Source: Acanthochromis polyacanthus (taxonomy: Eukaryota; Chordata; Actinopteri; Pomacentridae). Taken from it: a stretch of DNA of 64,000 bases. Of the stretch, positions 24,290-36,161 are shown piece by piece. The notes beneath the pieces are model-generated. The model searched no databases. It saw nothing but the letters and a program-made list of their open reading frames with translations, and had not been told where the DNA came from. The first letter of the stretch is position 1. Each line of letters starts with the position of its first letter. Location of the stretch: assembly GCF_021347895.1 (NCBI RefSeq), contig NC_067120.1:18461361-18525360 (forward strand), read 5' to 3'. Both the position numbers and the translations under genes were made by a program.

Positions 24290-24991
24290 GGGGGAGCTTC
24301 ACCTGGCCGAGTACTAAAAATGACCAATGTTGAAAGCTTCATATTGCACACACTTTTTAAGATAAGGTATGCAACCTGTACATTTTTAGAGACCTCTGAA
24401 CACCAACTTTACTGTGAAACCAATTTTTTTTTCATTTTGAACAACTGGATTGAAATTAAATGCTGTTGAATTATGGAACCCGAAATTACATTTTGTATTT
24501 GCCCCAAGCAAAATCTCATGCAATATTTAACATAAAATGATACCAATGCACCACGTAGTACTTCAAGTATGGACCTGTGCACCTATTAGGCATTTTGTCA
24601 TATTTCACCATGGTTACCATGGTAATGAAACAAAACAATTGCTACAAAGATTTTCGTATATAACTCAGCATAGAATGAAGTTATCAAAAAAATGGCTAAT
24701 AGGTTCATTCTGCATAGCCTACACTACCAGCATGCCAAAAATGGGAAGTTTTGGTCAAAAGCGTAAGAAGATAAGTTAAGGGGCAGTTTATGTGTGTCCG
24801 AAAATCAAGTTTTGAGATATTGGCACTTAATTTCAATCCAGTTGTTCAAAAGGGGAAAAAAAATGGTTTCACAGTAAAGTTGGTGTTTAGAGGTCTCTAA
24901 AAATGTACAGGTACCTTATCTTAAAAAGTGTGTGCAATATGAAACTTTCAACATTGGTCGTTTTTAGTACTCGGCCGGGTAAAGCTTCCCC
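24290..24991. mobile_element. TTAA-flanked non-autonomous element with long inverted repeats
   Basis: A 702-bp element bounded by TTAA at 24286-24289 and 24992-24995. Its arms, about 24290-24463 and 24820-24991, are inverted copies of about 175 bp. Each contains GGCCGAGTACTAAAAA, then CACACTTTTTAAGATAAGG, then AACACCAACTTTACTGTGAA. The arms differ by scattered substitutions and a small deletion. The middle (24464-24819) has no long frame and holds a near-palindrome ACCATGGTTACCATGGT at 24607-24623. TTAA targets suggest a piggyBac-type source, but the outermost bases are G-rich rather than the usual C-rich, so the superfamily is tentative. Confidence 0.75.
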
Positions 24992-24995
24992 TTAA

Positions 24996-26268
24996 TTGAA
25001 TTAGCTAAGATATCGCTGAGGGATATGACTGTGTGACCACAACATTACACTACAATAAAATTAAATTCTATTTAACCACTCTGAGAAGCAGACTGAAGCT
25101 GCTCCACTTCAGATCCAATGTACAGACCCGACCACGGACTCTCTCGGTGCTCTTCATAATCACCTCAATGAGCAGACCATAAAACACTGCAACTCCAACT
25201 GATGTGGTCAATGACAGGTGAGTGAAAATGGGAACACCAACCATATTCCTCCATAGTTCAGCCCTGGGGTGTACCAGAAGGAGCACAGGTAAATGGGATA
25301 ATTTCAAAGTGAGTTGTAGCTACAAATCACAGACATAGTGGGCGCAATAGTAAATCTTATCAATGGATAGAGATAAAATGAGATTCCATCTGCTCTGCAG
25401 TGGAATTCAGAGTTGTGTCTGATAAGAGCAAAGTCTCGCCATAAAGCCTGAACATGCCATGAAGGCAGAGGCCTTGGAGTTATTGCTCATCTAATGATAT
25501 GCTACACTTTTACTTTGTCTGTCAAAGGAGATAGAAAACGAGAGGGAGTGTGAAAAGCAAAATCTTCTATTTAGAAAAGCATAATTTAGAAACAATACTG
25601 CAACAAGACTGGGGATATTTGATATAAAATGTCGCGGGGCAGTAGAATTACTTTACTGCAGCAGAGAGTTAAGATCCTTAGTTTATTTTGCAGAAGATTT
25701 TGGATTCAGGTCACATGAACACTTTCTTGAATCTCAAATAAAATAGAAAGTTTACCTGCCATTTATGGTCAAAACTAGTAAACTACAGAAATGGGTCAAA
25801 TCCATCTTTAATATGGTATAATAATGAAACAAAGGCCAGCAATGTTTGTCATGTGACCTATCTCAGTGTCAGCCGCGCCAAGTATAGCTTACCAGCCACA
25901 GGTAACACAAAGTTCAAGCATAATTGTGGGATAGCAAAGGTCTTACAAACTCTCAGCTTGCTGTGTTTGTGATAATGTTCCCAAAAGCCTTGTGAAAATA
26001 TCGCCTATGGTTCTATAATCAGCCTGGAGCAATTGAAAGTAAATTGATGTTTTTCTTTGGACAGTGTAAAAAAGCACAGCTCTCAAGATAATCAAAATGC
26101 AATCATATTTGGCATGTTTGTAAAAGCTTGCACACTGCTGCCAGATACTGTGCTTCAAGTTAATACCTCTGCACTCAGTCTGACTCAAGGTCTTTCCATG
26201 TGGTAGAGTAGGATCATGGAGGTTGTGGGGTGTGGTGGGAGCAACCACAGGTGTAGGTTTGAAAGCAC
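24996..26268. other. mostly non-coding; one exon-like frame
   Basis: Apart from the weak exon-like minus-strand block at 25068-25263 (listed separately), no gene is supported. Confidence 0.35.
25068..25263 (-). other. exon-like open frame of unknown identity
   Basis: On the minus strand a pyrimidine-containing tract ending in ACCCCAG is followed by about 63 open codons with stretches such as FTHLSLTTSVGVAVFYGLL, which would make one hydrophobic segment, then a stop. It could be a terminal exon of a membrane protein or a chance frame; frames this long are common in the window. I recognise no family. Confidence 0.15.
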
Positions 26269-26322
26269 ACTACCATTCAAATGAATGAGAAACTGTGTCC
26301 AAACTTTTGACTGGTAGTGTAT
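26269..26322. repeat. 54-bp remnant or mini-copy of a Tc1-type miniature element
   Basis: Left end ACACTACCATTCAAA faces right end AAACTTTTGACTGGTAGTGT; the two are inverted repeats of about 18 bp separated by about 20 bp. The end sequence is the same family as the termini at 60.2 and 63.6 kb. Confidence 0.6.
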
Positions 26323-26393
26323 TTGTGTGTCTCTTTGTGTGTATATAGTATAGCTAGTTATTGTTTTCTGCATTAAGAAAAGTCGTGGCACTG

Positions 26394-26660
26394 AAGTCGG
26401 TAAATGGTTTGCACTTATATAATTCCTTTATAAGTGCTTTAGGCAATTTTCCCTTGGAGATCAATAAAGTATTTCTGATTCTGATTCTGATTCTACCTTA
26501 GTGGTAGTCAAAGAACTGTATAATGTGTTTGTTATTCACCCATTCAAACTCTCCAATGGCGACAAAGCTGCCATGTAAAGTGTCTTGCCCAAGGAAACTT
26601 CGAGGACTAAACTGCCAGCCTTGTGATTGGTGGACAGCCTGCTCTACACAGCCACAAATG
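26394..26660. repeat. teleost interspersed repeat fragments
   Basis: TTGCACTTATATAATTCC, then CCCTTGGAGATCAATAAAGT and a short TTCTGA array (26478-26494) look like the tail of a non-LTR element. The following part, with GTCTTGCCCAAGGAAACTTC, is another phrase widely repeated in fish genomes. Exact borders are not clear. Confidence 0.5.
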
Positions 26661-29600
26661 TCCAAACAAATCTCAGAGCTGTAAGACCTGAGATTTCCAA
26701 TGACTGAATGCTGAGCTCAGCCCATTGCAGCTTGAGAAAACCCTTGCAAATAGATGAAACACAAGCAAATGAAGAAAATAGCTTTACTAATCAACATTGC
26801 AGGTGAAGGACAAAGTAGGAAAAAAATTCTCCAAATATAGAAAGCAAACAAACAGAAGCGCTGCAAATTGCACAGACTACGATGTTTCCAGATGAGCACT
26901 AAAAAGCTGTGATTAGCTGTGTAAATGCTGAGCCTGTATTGTCAGGCTGGTGAGGATGTTTTCTCCGAGCAGTGCATTGAGCTCTCACTGCCACTGGAGA
27001 ATGATGTCAAAATCCCACTTTAAATGCTGAAATAAACTAGTGCTTATAACAATTTAGACAAATAGGGATAATGGTGAAAACTTGGAACATTTCAGCTGTA
27101 AAAGATAGTTAGGGTGTTCTGCTCAGCTGTCATATAAATGTGGCTGAGGTATTAGGGTTGGATAGAAGAGTAGCAGGGGAAAAAAAGCTTGAAAAAGAAG
27201 AGTAAAAATCCAAAGCTGGTGGCTTCGGTGCCACCCACGTCAATAATCAGCGCCAACAAATATATAAGAGTTTTTCTAGCTTAAAAGAGTCTCATAAGGA
27301 AGTTGGAGGCATCCATGTGGCACCAATATTTTTTCTCCTAGTTTAGTTTTCTTCGTGATACTTTTGCTGTTTGGTTAGATTCGGTCACCAAAACTACTTT
27401 GTTAAAGCTGGTGTAGGCAGTATTTTTTGGCATCACGGGGCAATAATTACATACTAACTTTCCCCAGTGAAAGCAGCATGTAGTGGTGCATTGGGTTAGC
27501 TGGAGGACTTTCACTTAGAAAGCCAGGGTTGGAATATTTCTGGATATTTTTTTTTAATTTTGCCTTTTCCAGATTTCTGCCTCATCGACCTTTAATGTCA
27601 GTAAAAGATCACAGCTTGGGTTAACATACACACTTTCACAACATTGACCATATGCTACAAGGGCAGCCTCCTCATTAATTGAAAAGGAGCAACAGTGACG
27701 ACACCAAAGAAGAATATTTGGTGATGGATTCATGGCATCTATTTCTGGCATTCACAATTTTTTATAGGTCTATTGAATGAGCCAGCACTACTCTGAAAAA
27801 GGAAACCAGAGGTTACTTGGTGGATTCAAATGTGACATGAGGAGGTTCTTACAAAGCAGCACAATCAGACAAGTTGGGAGCATGTCTGGCCTCAAACTTT
27901 ACACATTTGGATAGCTGCTATGCTTGTTTGATTGTCAGTTTTGGAATATAGTAGCGGAAGGATAAATAGTTGAAGGACTGGGTGTCTCAGATGACACAAA
28001 CCTAAAATGTCTGGAACCTAAAATCCCCCATCTTTCCTAAGATGTGACAACTATTGCAAGACATTGCAGATGAACAACTGTCACAAGACCCTTTCTTTAT
28101 TTACTTCCAGTTTTGTCAAAATGTCAGCCTTTGTGGCTTCTGTGGGAGACCTGGTTTAAAAATAGAGCTATTATTTACATATTTCCTGTCAGTCATCTCA
28201 CAGACTTTGCAAGTTTAACTGAAACACTGTGGCTTTACCCACTGCTGATTTGTCTCCTGTTGATTTGCACAACATAAGCGCTCAGGATGAGGATCAATGG
28301 TGCTTGGCCAGCTGAAAGCAATAACTCTGGAGAAAGTGGAAAACATGGTCGGGACTGAATCATTTTGTGGCATGATCGGACCCAAGGGGAGTGTTGTTGA
28401 TTATGTCAGCGCTGCTTATTCACTGACAAACACTGCTGAGATGGATTTTCATGAGGCAACTTAAAGATTTATGAGACCTACAGATCTTACTCAACCATAT
28501 TTAACAGAATCAGCACATTTTAAACTGGTTGATCAAAAAGAAAGACTCTGAACAGCTGCTGGGAGCAGCCCAGTGTGCTTTGTACAAAATGATGCTGAAG
28601 CTCAAATCAGCAAACAGATTGCAGTGCCTGTTGCGACTCAGTGAATTAAAACTGAGAGCCAGTCTGACAGTGACCCGACCATCACCGCTTTATCAGACTT
28701 TTGGTGAGTAACCCTGGTATACTTCTGGAGTCAAGAGGCCAAACAGAACAGATGGGTTCAAAGGTCGTACTGTTGATGCTCTAATTGAGCCTGTACACAT
28801 ATTTCAGCTGAAGACATCCAGAGAGCAGACTGAAAGCACAGTTGTCTTTGATTATTTTTCCTTGAGGCTTAATCAAATCAAAGCATTGCCTGTGTTTTTT
28901 TTTTTTTTTTTTTTTTTTAAGCAAAGTCAGAGCATTTGGTCTTGTTTTTATATGACAGCAATACCAAACATAAATTGTCAATCATGTTAATGGGAAAAAA
29001 ATCAGTCGGCACTTTAATTGCAAAAAATTGCAGATAATTCACATCAAAACTTACTTTTTGATGTTCGACAAGATTTTGTTTATATCAGGTTTGCACTGAG
29101 CAAGAAAGAGCTTTATGCATGAATGCAGAAGGTTAAAAATTCCAGTCGTCTTCATTCATTGTACTGGCTGTGATCTCTGACTTATGAACAGAACAGAAAC
29201 AGTGGCACTGCTGTGATCTCAAGACAACGACTTAGTCTTCAAACTCATATCTCATATGTTTGAGATAAAATTGCATTTCCATTCCCCAGGCTGTATGTGT
29301 ACTGGAATAAGGCTACAAATGTATTAAATCAGTGATATTAGAGTTCCGTTAAAGAACCATACTGGCTTTCGAAGGAGACAACCATAACTTTATTGCAGTG
29401 TTACAGTAATTACAGTAAAACTGTAATAAAACTAAAGCAAACACCACTCAACCTGCACTTAAAGGTCAATTTACTGCCTCTTGGGTAAATTAATAAGGGG
29501 GGAAAAAATCAAGCAAAGTACAGCAGAAAGATAGCATCACATTTGGACCACTTCTGAGCAGCTCTCCGTGGACCTCAACCACCCAGAGGCTGCCAGTCGC

Positions 29601-31134
29601 CCACTTTGGCCCACCCTGGACACTTCCTGTTGGGTCACTCCTTGTCTTTAGTTGTGGGGAACGCTGGATCTCAGTGGAGCCGGGCAGAGTTGCATTCAGC
29701 ATCAGGCAGCCTTGTTTTGTATGACTGTGGCAGAGCTTGGACGAGTGGAGGTTGGTTTGATGTTATCAAAGGTCCTGGTTGGTCCTGGTTATAGGGGAGG
29801 GGGGTGCCTGGAGTGTGGGCAGCAGCTCCCAGTCTAATGACCCTCTGTCGGCTGGTAATTGTTGTCTTGGCTTATGCTCAAGCCTTTGTGCATTCCAGGA
29901 GCCAGCAGTCATGATCAAAGTTGTTCTTAACCTAGCAATACCTTAATCCTCTCCGTAATAAACAAGGCTCGATGACAGAGGTCGCTTGGTTTCACTGTGG
30001 ATTAAAGCAGCCCTCCAGAGCTCCAGCTTTACTGATATCCTGCATTGTGCCTTTAGTCAGACAGAAAGTTGGAATTGAGGATTAACTTGCCTGGTCCGAT
30101 CAGCAGTGGAGTCTCACCTGGACCTGAGCCATGTTGGCACTATCTGCTTGCCACTCGTCCTAATGACCAGTGATAGATACTCTGGTCAGCAGTACGACTT
30201 CTCAGCTTTACACAGAATCCCTCATTGATAAGATGAATGGAGCTATTCTTTATATCACCTGAGAAACAGTCGGACTCATCCTATGAGTGGGATTACAGAT
30301 AGATCAAGGCAATCTCATAAGAACTTTAGCAAGCCACTTAGTCATTCCATAGATTCCGCTGATACCTGGAGGGATACGCTATGGAGAGGTAACACAAAGA
30401 CACACTGTATAGATGGAGGTGTTCCCACTGACAAGACCCTCATTAGGCTTTTTCTCACTCAGGTTTGTTTATATATATAAGATATATATAAGACAGAGTT
30501 AGAAATAATGCTAAAGGGATTCGTGAATGCGGGTAAAATGCATTTTAAAGCTATTTTCAAGTGTAATTATGCTGGTAACAACTTTAAAATAATAAAAAAA
30601 ATTATCAACTTTTTTCAGCCCAAGCTATTTGGGTTTATTTCTTAAAATCCTCATTGAACTGTGGTAAAATGAAGTCATTTTACAGCAAAACAAACAAAAA
30701 ACATGCTATGTGCTTTGTGTGAATATAATTTACAATGTTTATTTAATGGATGAAATGTCCCTAGTGTTATTTTATTTTTCTTTGTGCTGTTTTCTCAATT
30801 TATAGAAAATAAATGACATTACAAAAATCCCTTTGACTGTTTACAATTTTGCAATCAAAAAATATAAACTAAAATTCTTTTTATATATATATTGCGGTGC
30901 TCTCAGGAGAAGTCCTGATACAGGATGTAATGTGTCCGTAAGTGATCCAATCAGGTGTGAAGAACCACACATCTAGGTACTCAAACATAAAAGGCATCGG
31001 CAAAGTTGTGACTAAAAAATGAATAGGTGTCATTTGGCCATACTCATGACTATTTGCTTTTTTTGATATCATAAAACCAATCCAAAACGCTATGAAGAAT
31101 GGCAAAAAATTGTATTTGCTTACACAAGGAATAG
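26661..31134. other. non-coding stretch
   Basis: No supported gene. Holds a poly(T) run at 28895-28918 and short TATATA tracts near 30472-30490 and 30882-30893. The block at about 29570-30000 is GC-richer and complex and might be regulatory. A weak tRNA-promoter-like stretch near 27482-27540 could be an old SINE. Confidence 0.35.
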
Positions 31135-31358
31135 AGTAGTAGAGGGCAGTATGGTGCCCTGGAATCTTTCTGTGTGGAATTCACACAGTCCAAAGACATG
31201 CTGAGGTTAATTGGTGATTTTAAATTGTCTATAGTTCAGAATGTGAATGTGAGCCCAGATAGAACCAGATAGACTGGTGACCTGCCCACGGTGTCCCCTG
31301 CATTCACCCTACGTCAACTGGGATGGATGGATGGATGGATGGATGGATGGATGGATGG
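31135..31358 (+). repeat. internally deleted SINE-like repeat with GGAT tail
   Basis: Same family as 15071-15405. GTGTGGAATTCACACAGTCC joins two phrases that are separated in longer copies, so the middle is deleted. The 3' end runs into (GGAT)n at about 31320-31358. Confidence 0.65.
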
Positions 31359-34300
31359 GCACAAAGAAGTGAGAGACAGTTATCTATCCCACTTTTGGTT
31401 TTCATTAAGTGTTGATGAAAGATTTCTTTTCTCCACTTATTAAAGAGATGAAATCACTATACAGAGCTACACTATGTATTAGACAGACCATTGAGTTGGT
31501 TTTGATTTCATGTCTGTTTTACAATGAGTCTTTAGTAAGTATATTGTGATGGACGTGTATTGATGTATTTCTGTGATGAGAGTAAATTATTAATAGGGCC
31601 CCAGGAAGAACTGTTACATTCCAGTGGCTTATTGGAATCTAAATAAAACAAGACAGAGAAAAGGACAGGAGCTTTTTTTTTGGTGCAATTCTTCAGGGCC
31701 AATGAACAGTGCAAACAAAATGGTATGAAGATATAAACAAGTGAGATCAAACCACCTCCTTGACCCTCATGTCTGCACGTGGATAGCAGCTCAAGGTTAC
31801 ATAGCTGTACTATGATACATCTGAACTTCCATCTGATCTGTAGGGAATTTGCCTTATGGGTAATGTAAGTGTTGTTAGATGGGATACAAAAAAACCCCAA
31901 AACAAAACATAACACCTGTGATTCTGCTGCATTGATTGTGATCATTTTATATACTGTCCATCATAATAGACTCAATGCTACTCCTATAAAAACTGTCTCA
32001 CTCCCTGCAGTGGACTGTGCTGTGGTGTGTGGAGTGTATCTTCTCTCCCTCTATGCCATGTGCTGTCCTTGTCAGAGCAACATAACCTTCAACTGCCTCT
32101 GCAGAGCTGCATGCTGGGCAGCAGAGGAGGGCTGCTGTGCACCAGTCAGCTCCCATGAAAGTTTTTCTGCTTGAGCAGTGCTGATACAGCGCACACATTC
32201 GCCCAGGCCTTTCCGATTATAAATACAATTTGAAAAAAGTCATCTCTCCTGTATTTGATTATCTGACTCAGTAAAAATATTCAATCTTTCCACATCCTTG
32301 AGGATACAAGAGTGTTTAGAAGAAGCTGAACTGCTTTTTCTTTCACCAGTGTAAACATGTTATTGTGGGAGACATTGCTTCAGCAAACACATGCTCACTC
32401 TCTGGCAATCTGACGTGATTGACAGCAGTGGTGTGAGCGCAGGCGCTAATTTATGATTCTGGCTGTCACACAAATATGCCACAATGTTCTTCATGTCGCC
32501 ACAGTGTTTGTCTGTGGAGCATGTGGCCTGTTTTTGCCCCACAAACCAAGTTTGCCTATTGTTTAGTCATTGTAAGCATATTTTTTAATATCTCCCGTGA
32601 TACCCACAATGCCTCTGGTAAAGGCTGTTGAAAATGAATGGAGCATGTGCACTATAAACAATTATATACAGAAAAATGGTGTTCCAGATAGATCTAGGCG
32701 ATATGAGACAGCCACCACATGTATAGATACAGACACTGTAGACACTGTACGTCTCCATACCAGCCACAGCACTGGACACCTGTTTTCACTTATACAACAT
32801 ACCAGTATCCACTTGCTTTAGTCGATAAACAGTTTGAGTGAATTATTGTACTGTAAAAAGGAAAAGTAAGAACAGCCGGCACGCAATTTTATTTTTAGTT
32901 TTTGAAAGGTTTAATACTTTTCCACTTCATGGATTAGAGCATTTGAGTCAACCTCTTTGCGCTCTTTGAGACAACCACGGGCCTGGGAATTACACCAGGA
33001 AAGAGGATTTTTTTTCACATTTGTATAGATAATGCAGAACTCAAACCAGTGAAGAATCGCTATCATTACAGAAATATTGATTCCAACTGATTGTGATTTG
33101 ATAGTTAACATCATCTTCTCTGTGCTCAGTCAAATCAGATTTTTTTTTTTTGTGACGGTTGGAAAATTATAATAAAAGTGAAAAATAGATGAATTTTCCA
33201 GACTACCAATGGAAACAGAACATAAAATGAAAATCATCCATATCAGATAATGAATGATTTTAAAAATGCAGTATTGCCCAGTTCATAGTAAATGCTTTGT
33301 CGTGCCCTGAGTGGAACCGTTGTTTCATTTAGTTTGCCTTAGGGCATACACAGTCCATACAGAGCCAAAAGTTCTTGGTGGGTTTAGTTCTGGTCTCATG
33401 AGCTCATTGTCACAACCTTCATCGCTCCAGAACAAAAGGCGTAAACAGCGAGCTCTTTGGTATATTTCTATTTGAGCTCTTATGATTTATTATCCAGCTG
33501 CCCTCAAATATGTTCCGACTTGGCAGTGACTTCGGCTGAGGATTAGCAGCAGCCGTGGCTAACAGGCAATTGATTATTTATATACTGCTGAGCAGTGGCA
33601 AACAAACCTCCTTTTGAGGGTCAGCAGAGAGAGCTGTGAAATCGCTTTATTTATGCGCTTGTTTACAGACCTCTTACTTATTGTCATGGCACATTAATGC
33701 AAATTCTATTTCAGTCGTGACCTAGCTCAGGGGTTAAGTGGTGACTGAGTGCATACGCATAAAGTGCAGAGGGACAAGTTGAACAATCTGTGCTTATTGC
33801 CTAAAAGGCTTTGAAGTAGGGGTGGTCACCCTCTGGTCAAAATGGCCTCTGGTAGTGGGCACAGCCAATAAGGGCAGAGGGGGCCGCATGTTGTTTGCAA
33901 ACAGCAGACAGGCTGTGTAGCTGCCGAACAGGGATCTCGATCTGGTCCCTAACCTGAAGGTGTGCGTATTAAACTTTGTCTGGCTAATCCGTATGCCATA
34001 GAGAATAGAGGAGGATTAAGACTTTAACCCCTTCAGAGAGAAGGCAGAAAGGGCTCTTGGCCACCGTCTCTCTCTGCTGGAGCTCCTCTCGGACTCATTG
34101 TCCCGTCACGAAGGCCAGCTGTCAGTGTCATTGGGATGATGAGATGAATGAGGAGCCCTTGAGCAGTGCGTCTGCTCCCTCTGTTTACTGAGGGGCCTCT
34201 CGCTGTGTAAATCACGACTTCAGGGCAGAACAGAGCTTAACGCTCAAAGAAAACAACAAATGACTTTCCCATCAATGAATGAGTTTAAAAAGTATCGGGC

Positions 34301-35096
34301 AAAATAATGCATTCTTGCTTTTTTGGATGTTCATTACCTGTATCCCACCCAACCTGTCTCCTGAGCTAATTTTCGTTGCATTGCGTTTCACGTTCAGTGA
34401 AATATAATCAAAAAAACTGTATTAAAAGATTTCTGCAACACATTATTAATACTGGCAAAAATAATAATGACACTGTAGTAGTGTTTTCTCTACAATACGT
34501 GCTCTTGCAGCACAATATCCCCTCACAGCAACTTAAGCATGATTAACTGCCTCTGTGGTTAGGCACTCAAAGCAAAATATTGTGGTCTTGGTTAAATTTT
34601 GAAAAAGTCACAAGTGACACACAATGTACTGCACATTGTGTCTCGTATGGACTTGATTATCACTCAGCCAAAAATTTTAACCCCAAATCTTAACCGGAGT
34701 TACTACAGGCAGGACTCAGGAGGCAAACTTTTCTCTCCAGTTACAAAGTCTTATGCTACAGCAGCATTACTGAGTGAAATTAAGTACAGTAGTTCAATAT
34801 CCATCAATAAGCCTGCTAATATACATTAATAAAACCAACTAAGATGTCTGCAAAAGAGTGCAAAAGACTTTTCAAGACTTCTGATAATCGCGACTTTACT
34901 TTGGAATCCTGTCTCCCCAAAATTCCTATTTATGTTTTGAGGGTAGTATATTTTCTCCCAGAGTATGTTTGTTGGCGATGTATGACAACTACAACAAATC
35001 TTCACTATTTATTTTTTTTTACTTTCCAACTATCACTCCATTTTAGCCAAGTAGTCACAGATGGGGCAGTAATTGTTACCCTAGTAACCCAGCTGA
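31359..35096. other. non-coding stretch upstream of the RPC7-like exon
   Basis: No other exon of the RPC7 gene could be recognised here, though short exons would be easy to miss. The sequence at about 33400-33720 is complex, with no simple repeats, and is a fair candidate for a conserved regulatory element. GC-rich frames near 34033-34215 match nothing I know. Confidence 0.35.
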
Positions 35097-35225
35097 GTTG
35101 AAGCAGAAGAGTATGATGAAGAGGATATTGAAGAGGAAAACGACTACATTGACAGTTATTTCGACAATGGTGAAGATTTTGTTGCAGACAGTGATGACAA
35201 TATGGACGGTGAAGCAACATACTGA
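35097..35225 (+). CDS. polr3g-like: C-terminal exon or fragment of RNA polymerase III subunit RPC7 (POLR3G/POLR3GL)
   Basis: Forty-two open codons end in TGA at 35223-35225. They read an acidic run, EEYDEED, then NDYIDSYFDNGEDF, then ADSDDNM and a final ATY. This is the characteristic acidic C-terminus of RPC7, a subunit of the Pol III ternary RPC3-RPC6-RPC7 subcomplex used in initiation in the nucleus. An in-frame TGA at 35094-35096 lies just before the block, and upstream sequence is not RPC7-like. This fits either the last exon of a spliced gene (AG sites at 35096-35097, 35102-35103 and 35105-35106) or a 5'-truncated pseudogene. The reading is unbroken, favouring an exon or a recent copy. 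An hAT-like element begins eight bases after the stop. Confidence 0.7.
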   Translation, partial: VEAEEYDEEDIEEENDYIDSYFDNGEDFVADSDDNMDGEATY

Positions 35226-35233
35226 GACAATGC

Positions 35234-35788
35234 AGTCTCACGGGGATTCGTGAAACTGTCACGTAAGTTTTAGTTTCGGTTTCGTGCGCACCAACACGAT
35301 TTCGTCATGTTTTTCGTGCCGCTCACCACGAAATGTTTTTCGCTGTGGTAATCACATCTGAAAGTGGTTTATACCGGCGGATTCATGACGATCTAAGCTG
35401 TCCATCGGCGTATACTGCTTGTGTGATTGCGTTTGCGGCCGCCGGCCGCCGGACATTCTTGAAATTCCTATGCAAATTGGTAAGTGTACCACCGGCTTAT
35501 GGTTAGGTTATGGTTAGGTTATGGTTAGGATTATGGTTAGGGTTATGTTTAGGGACGATGTCATGCAAAAATATAGCGTTGGATTCGCCGCGGTTTTACA
35601 TTAAAAATATAATATACACATTCTTTTGAAATACGTTCTGAGTGGCACGAAAAGTCCGCCGTTTAAAATACATTGGTGTGCATTTCGTGGTGAGCGGCAC
35701 GAAAAACATGACGAAATCGTGTTGGTGCGCACGAAACCGAAACAAAAATTTACGTGACAGTTTCACGAATCCTCGTGAGATCGGGCTG
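35234..35788. mobile_element. hAT-like miniature element with telomere-like inner repeat
   Basis: A 555-bp element flanked by a perfect 8-bp duplication, GACAATGC, at 35226-35233 and 35789-35796. Inverted arms of about 100 bp (35234-35335 and 35681-35788) share TCTCACG, then GATTCGTGAAACTGTCACGT and TTTCGTGCGCACCAACACGA. The right end starts CAGCCCGA read inward, the left AGTCTC, so the left end may have lost a few bases. Inside are a CpG-rich GCGGCCGCCGGCCGCCGG block (35435-35452) and a GGTTAG-type minisatellite (about 35499-35555). No protein is encoded. Eight-bp duplications and CAG-like ends point to the hAT superfamily. Confidence 0.85.
35499..35555 (+). repeat. telomere-like minisatellite TATGGTTAGG
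   Basis: Repeated TTATGGTTAGG units with interspersed GGTTAGGG, resembling but not equal to the vertebrate telomere repeat. It lies at the centre of the hAT-like miniature element. Confidence 0.8.
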
Positions 35789-36062
35789 GACAATGCGACT
35801 CAGCCGTTGAAACTCAACTGAGCACGCACTGTTGAATTAAACCACCATTGTGTGGTTGTTTCTGTTGGTTAACTATTGTAGATACATTGGGAGTACTGTT
35901 TGAAAGAAGCTGAGTCTTCACACCTGCTGTAAAGGAGTGTTTTCTTTTTAACACAAACCATGATATATTCCTAAACCTATCCTAGAAGTTCTAATGCCCA
36001 AACTGAACCAAATAGCAAGTGAAAACAAATTTAAGTTTAAAGATAACTGCTCTCCAAAAACC

Positions 36063-36161
36063 TAGTCTGCTTGGTGCAAGCGACTCCAAGCATCTATTCA
36101 TTAGGGGGGTTTCCTCCTCAGTTGGTGACTTTGCCCGACCATACATGGACCCAAACGGTGC
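36063..36161 (-). other. exon-like open frame of unknown identity
   Basis: A good acceptor-like tract, TTATCTCTTCGTTTCAG, precedes a hydrophilic open frame including SPTEEETPLMNRC. The possible donor G|GTTTTT is weak. No family recognised. Confidence 0.15.

Noticed and set aside
31320..31358. GGAT repeats as a CRISPR-like array
   Set aside because: Simple tetranucleotide microsatellite at the tail of a SINE-like repeat; no spacers.
35499..35555. True interstitial telomere sequence
   Set aside because: The units contain extra TAT bases and lie within an element with exact 8-bp duplications, so it is part of the transposon.
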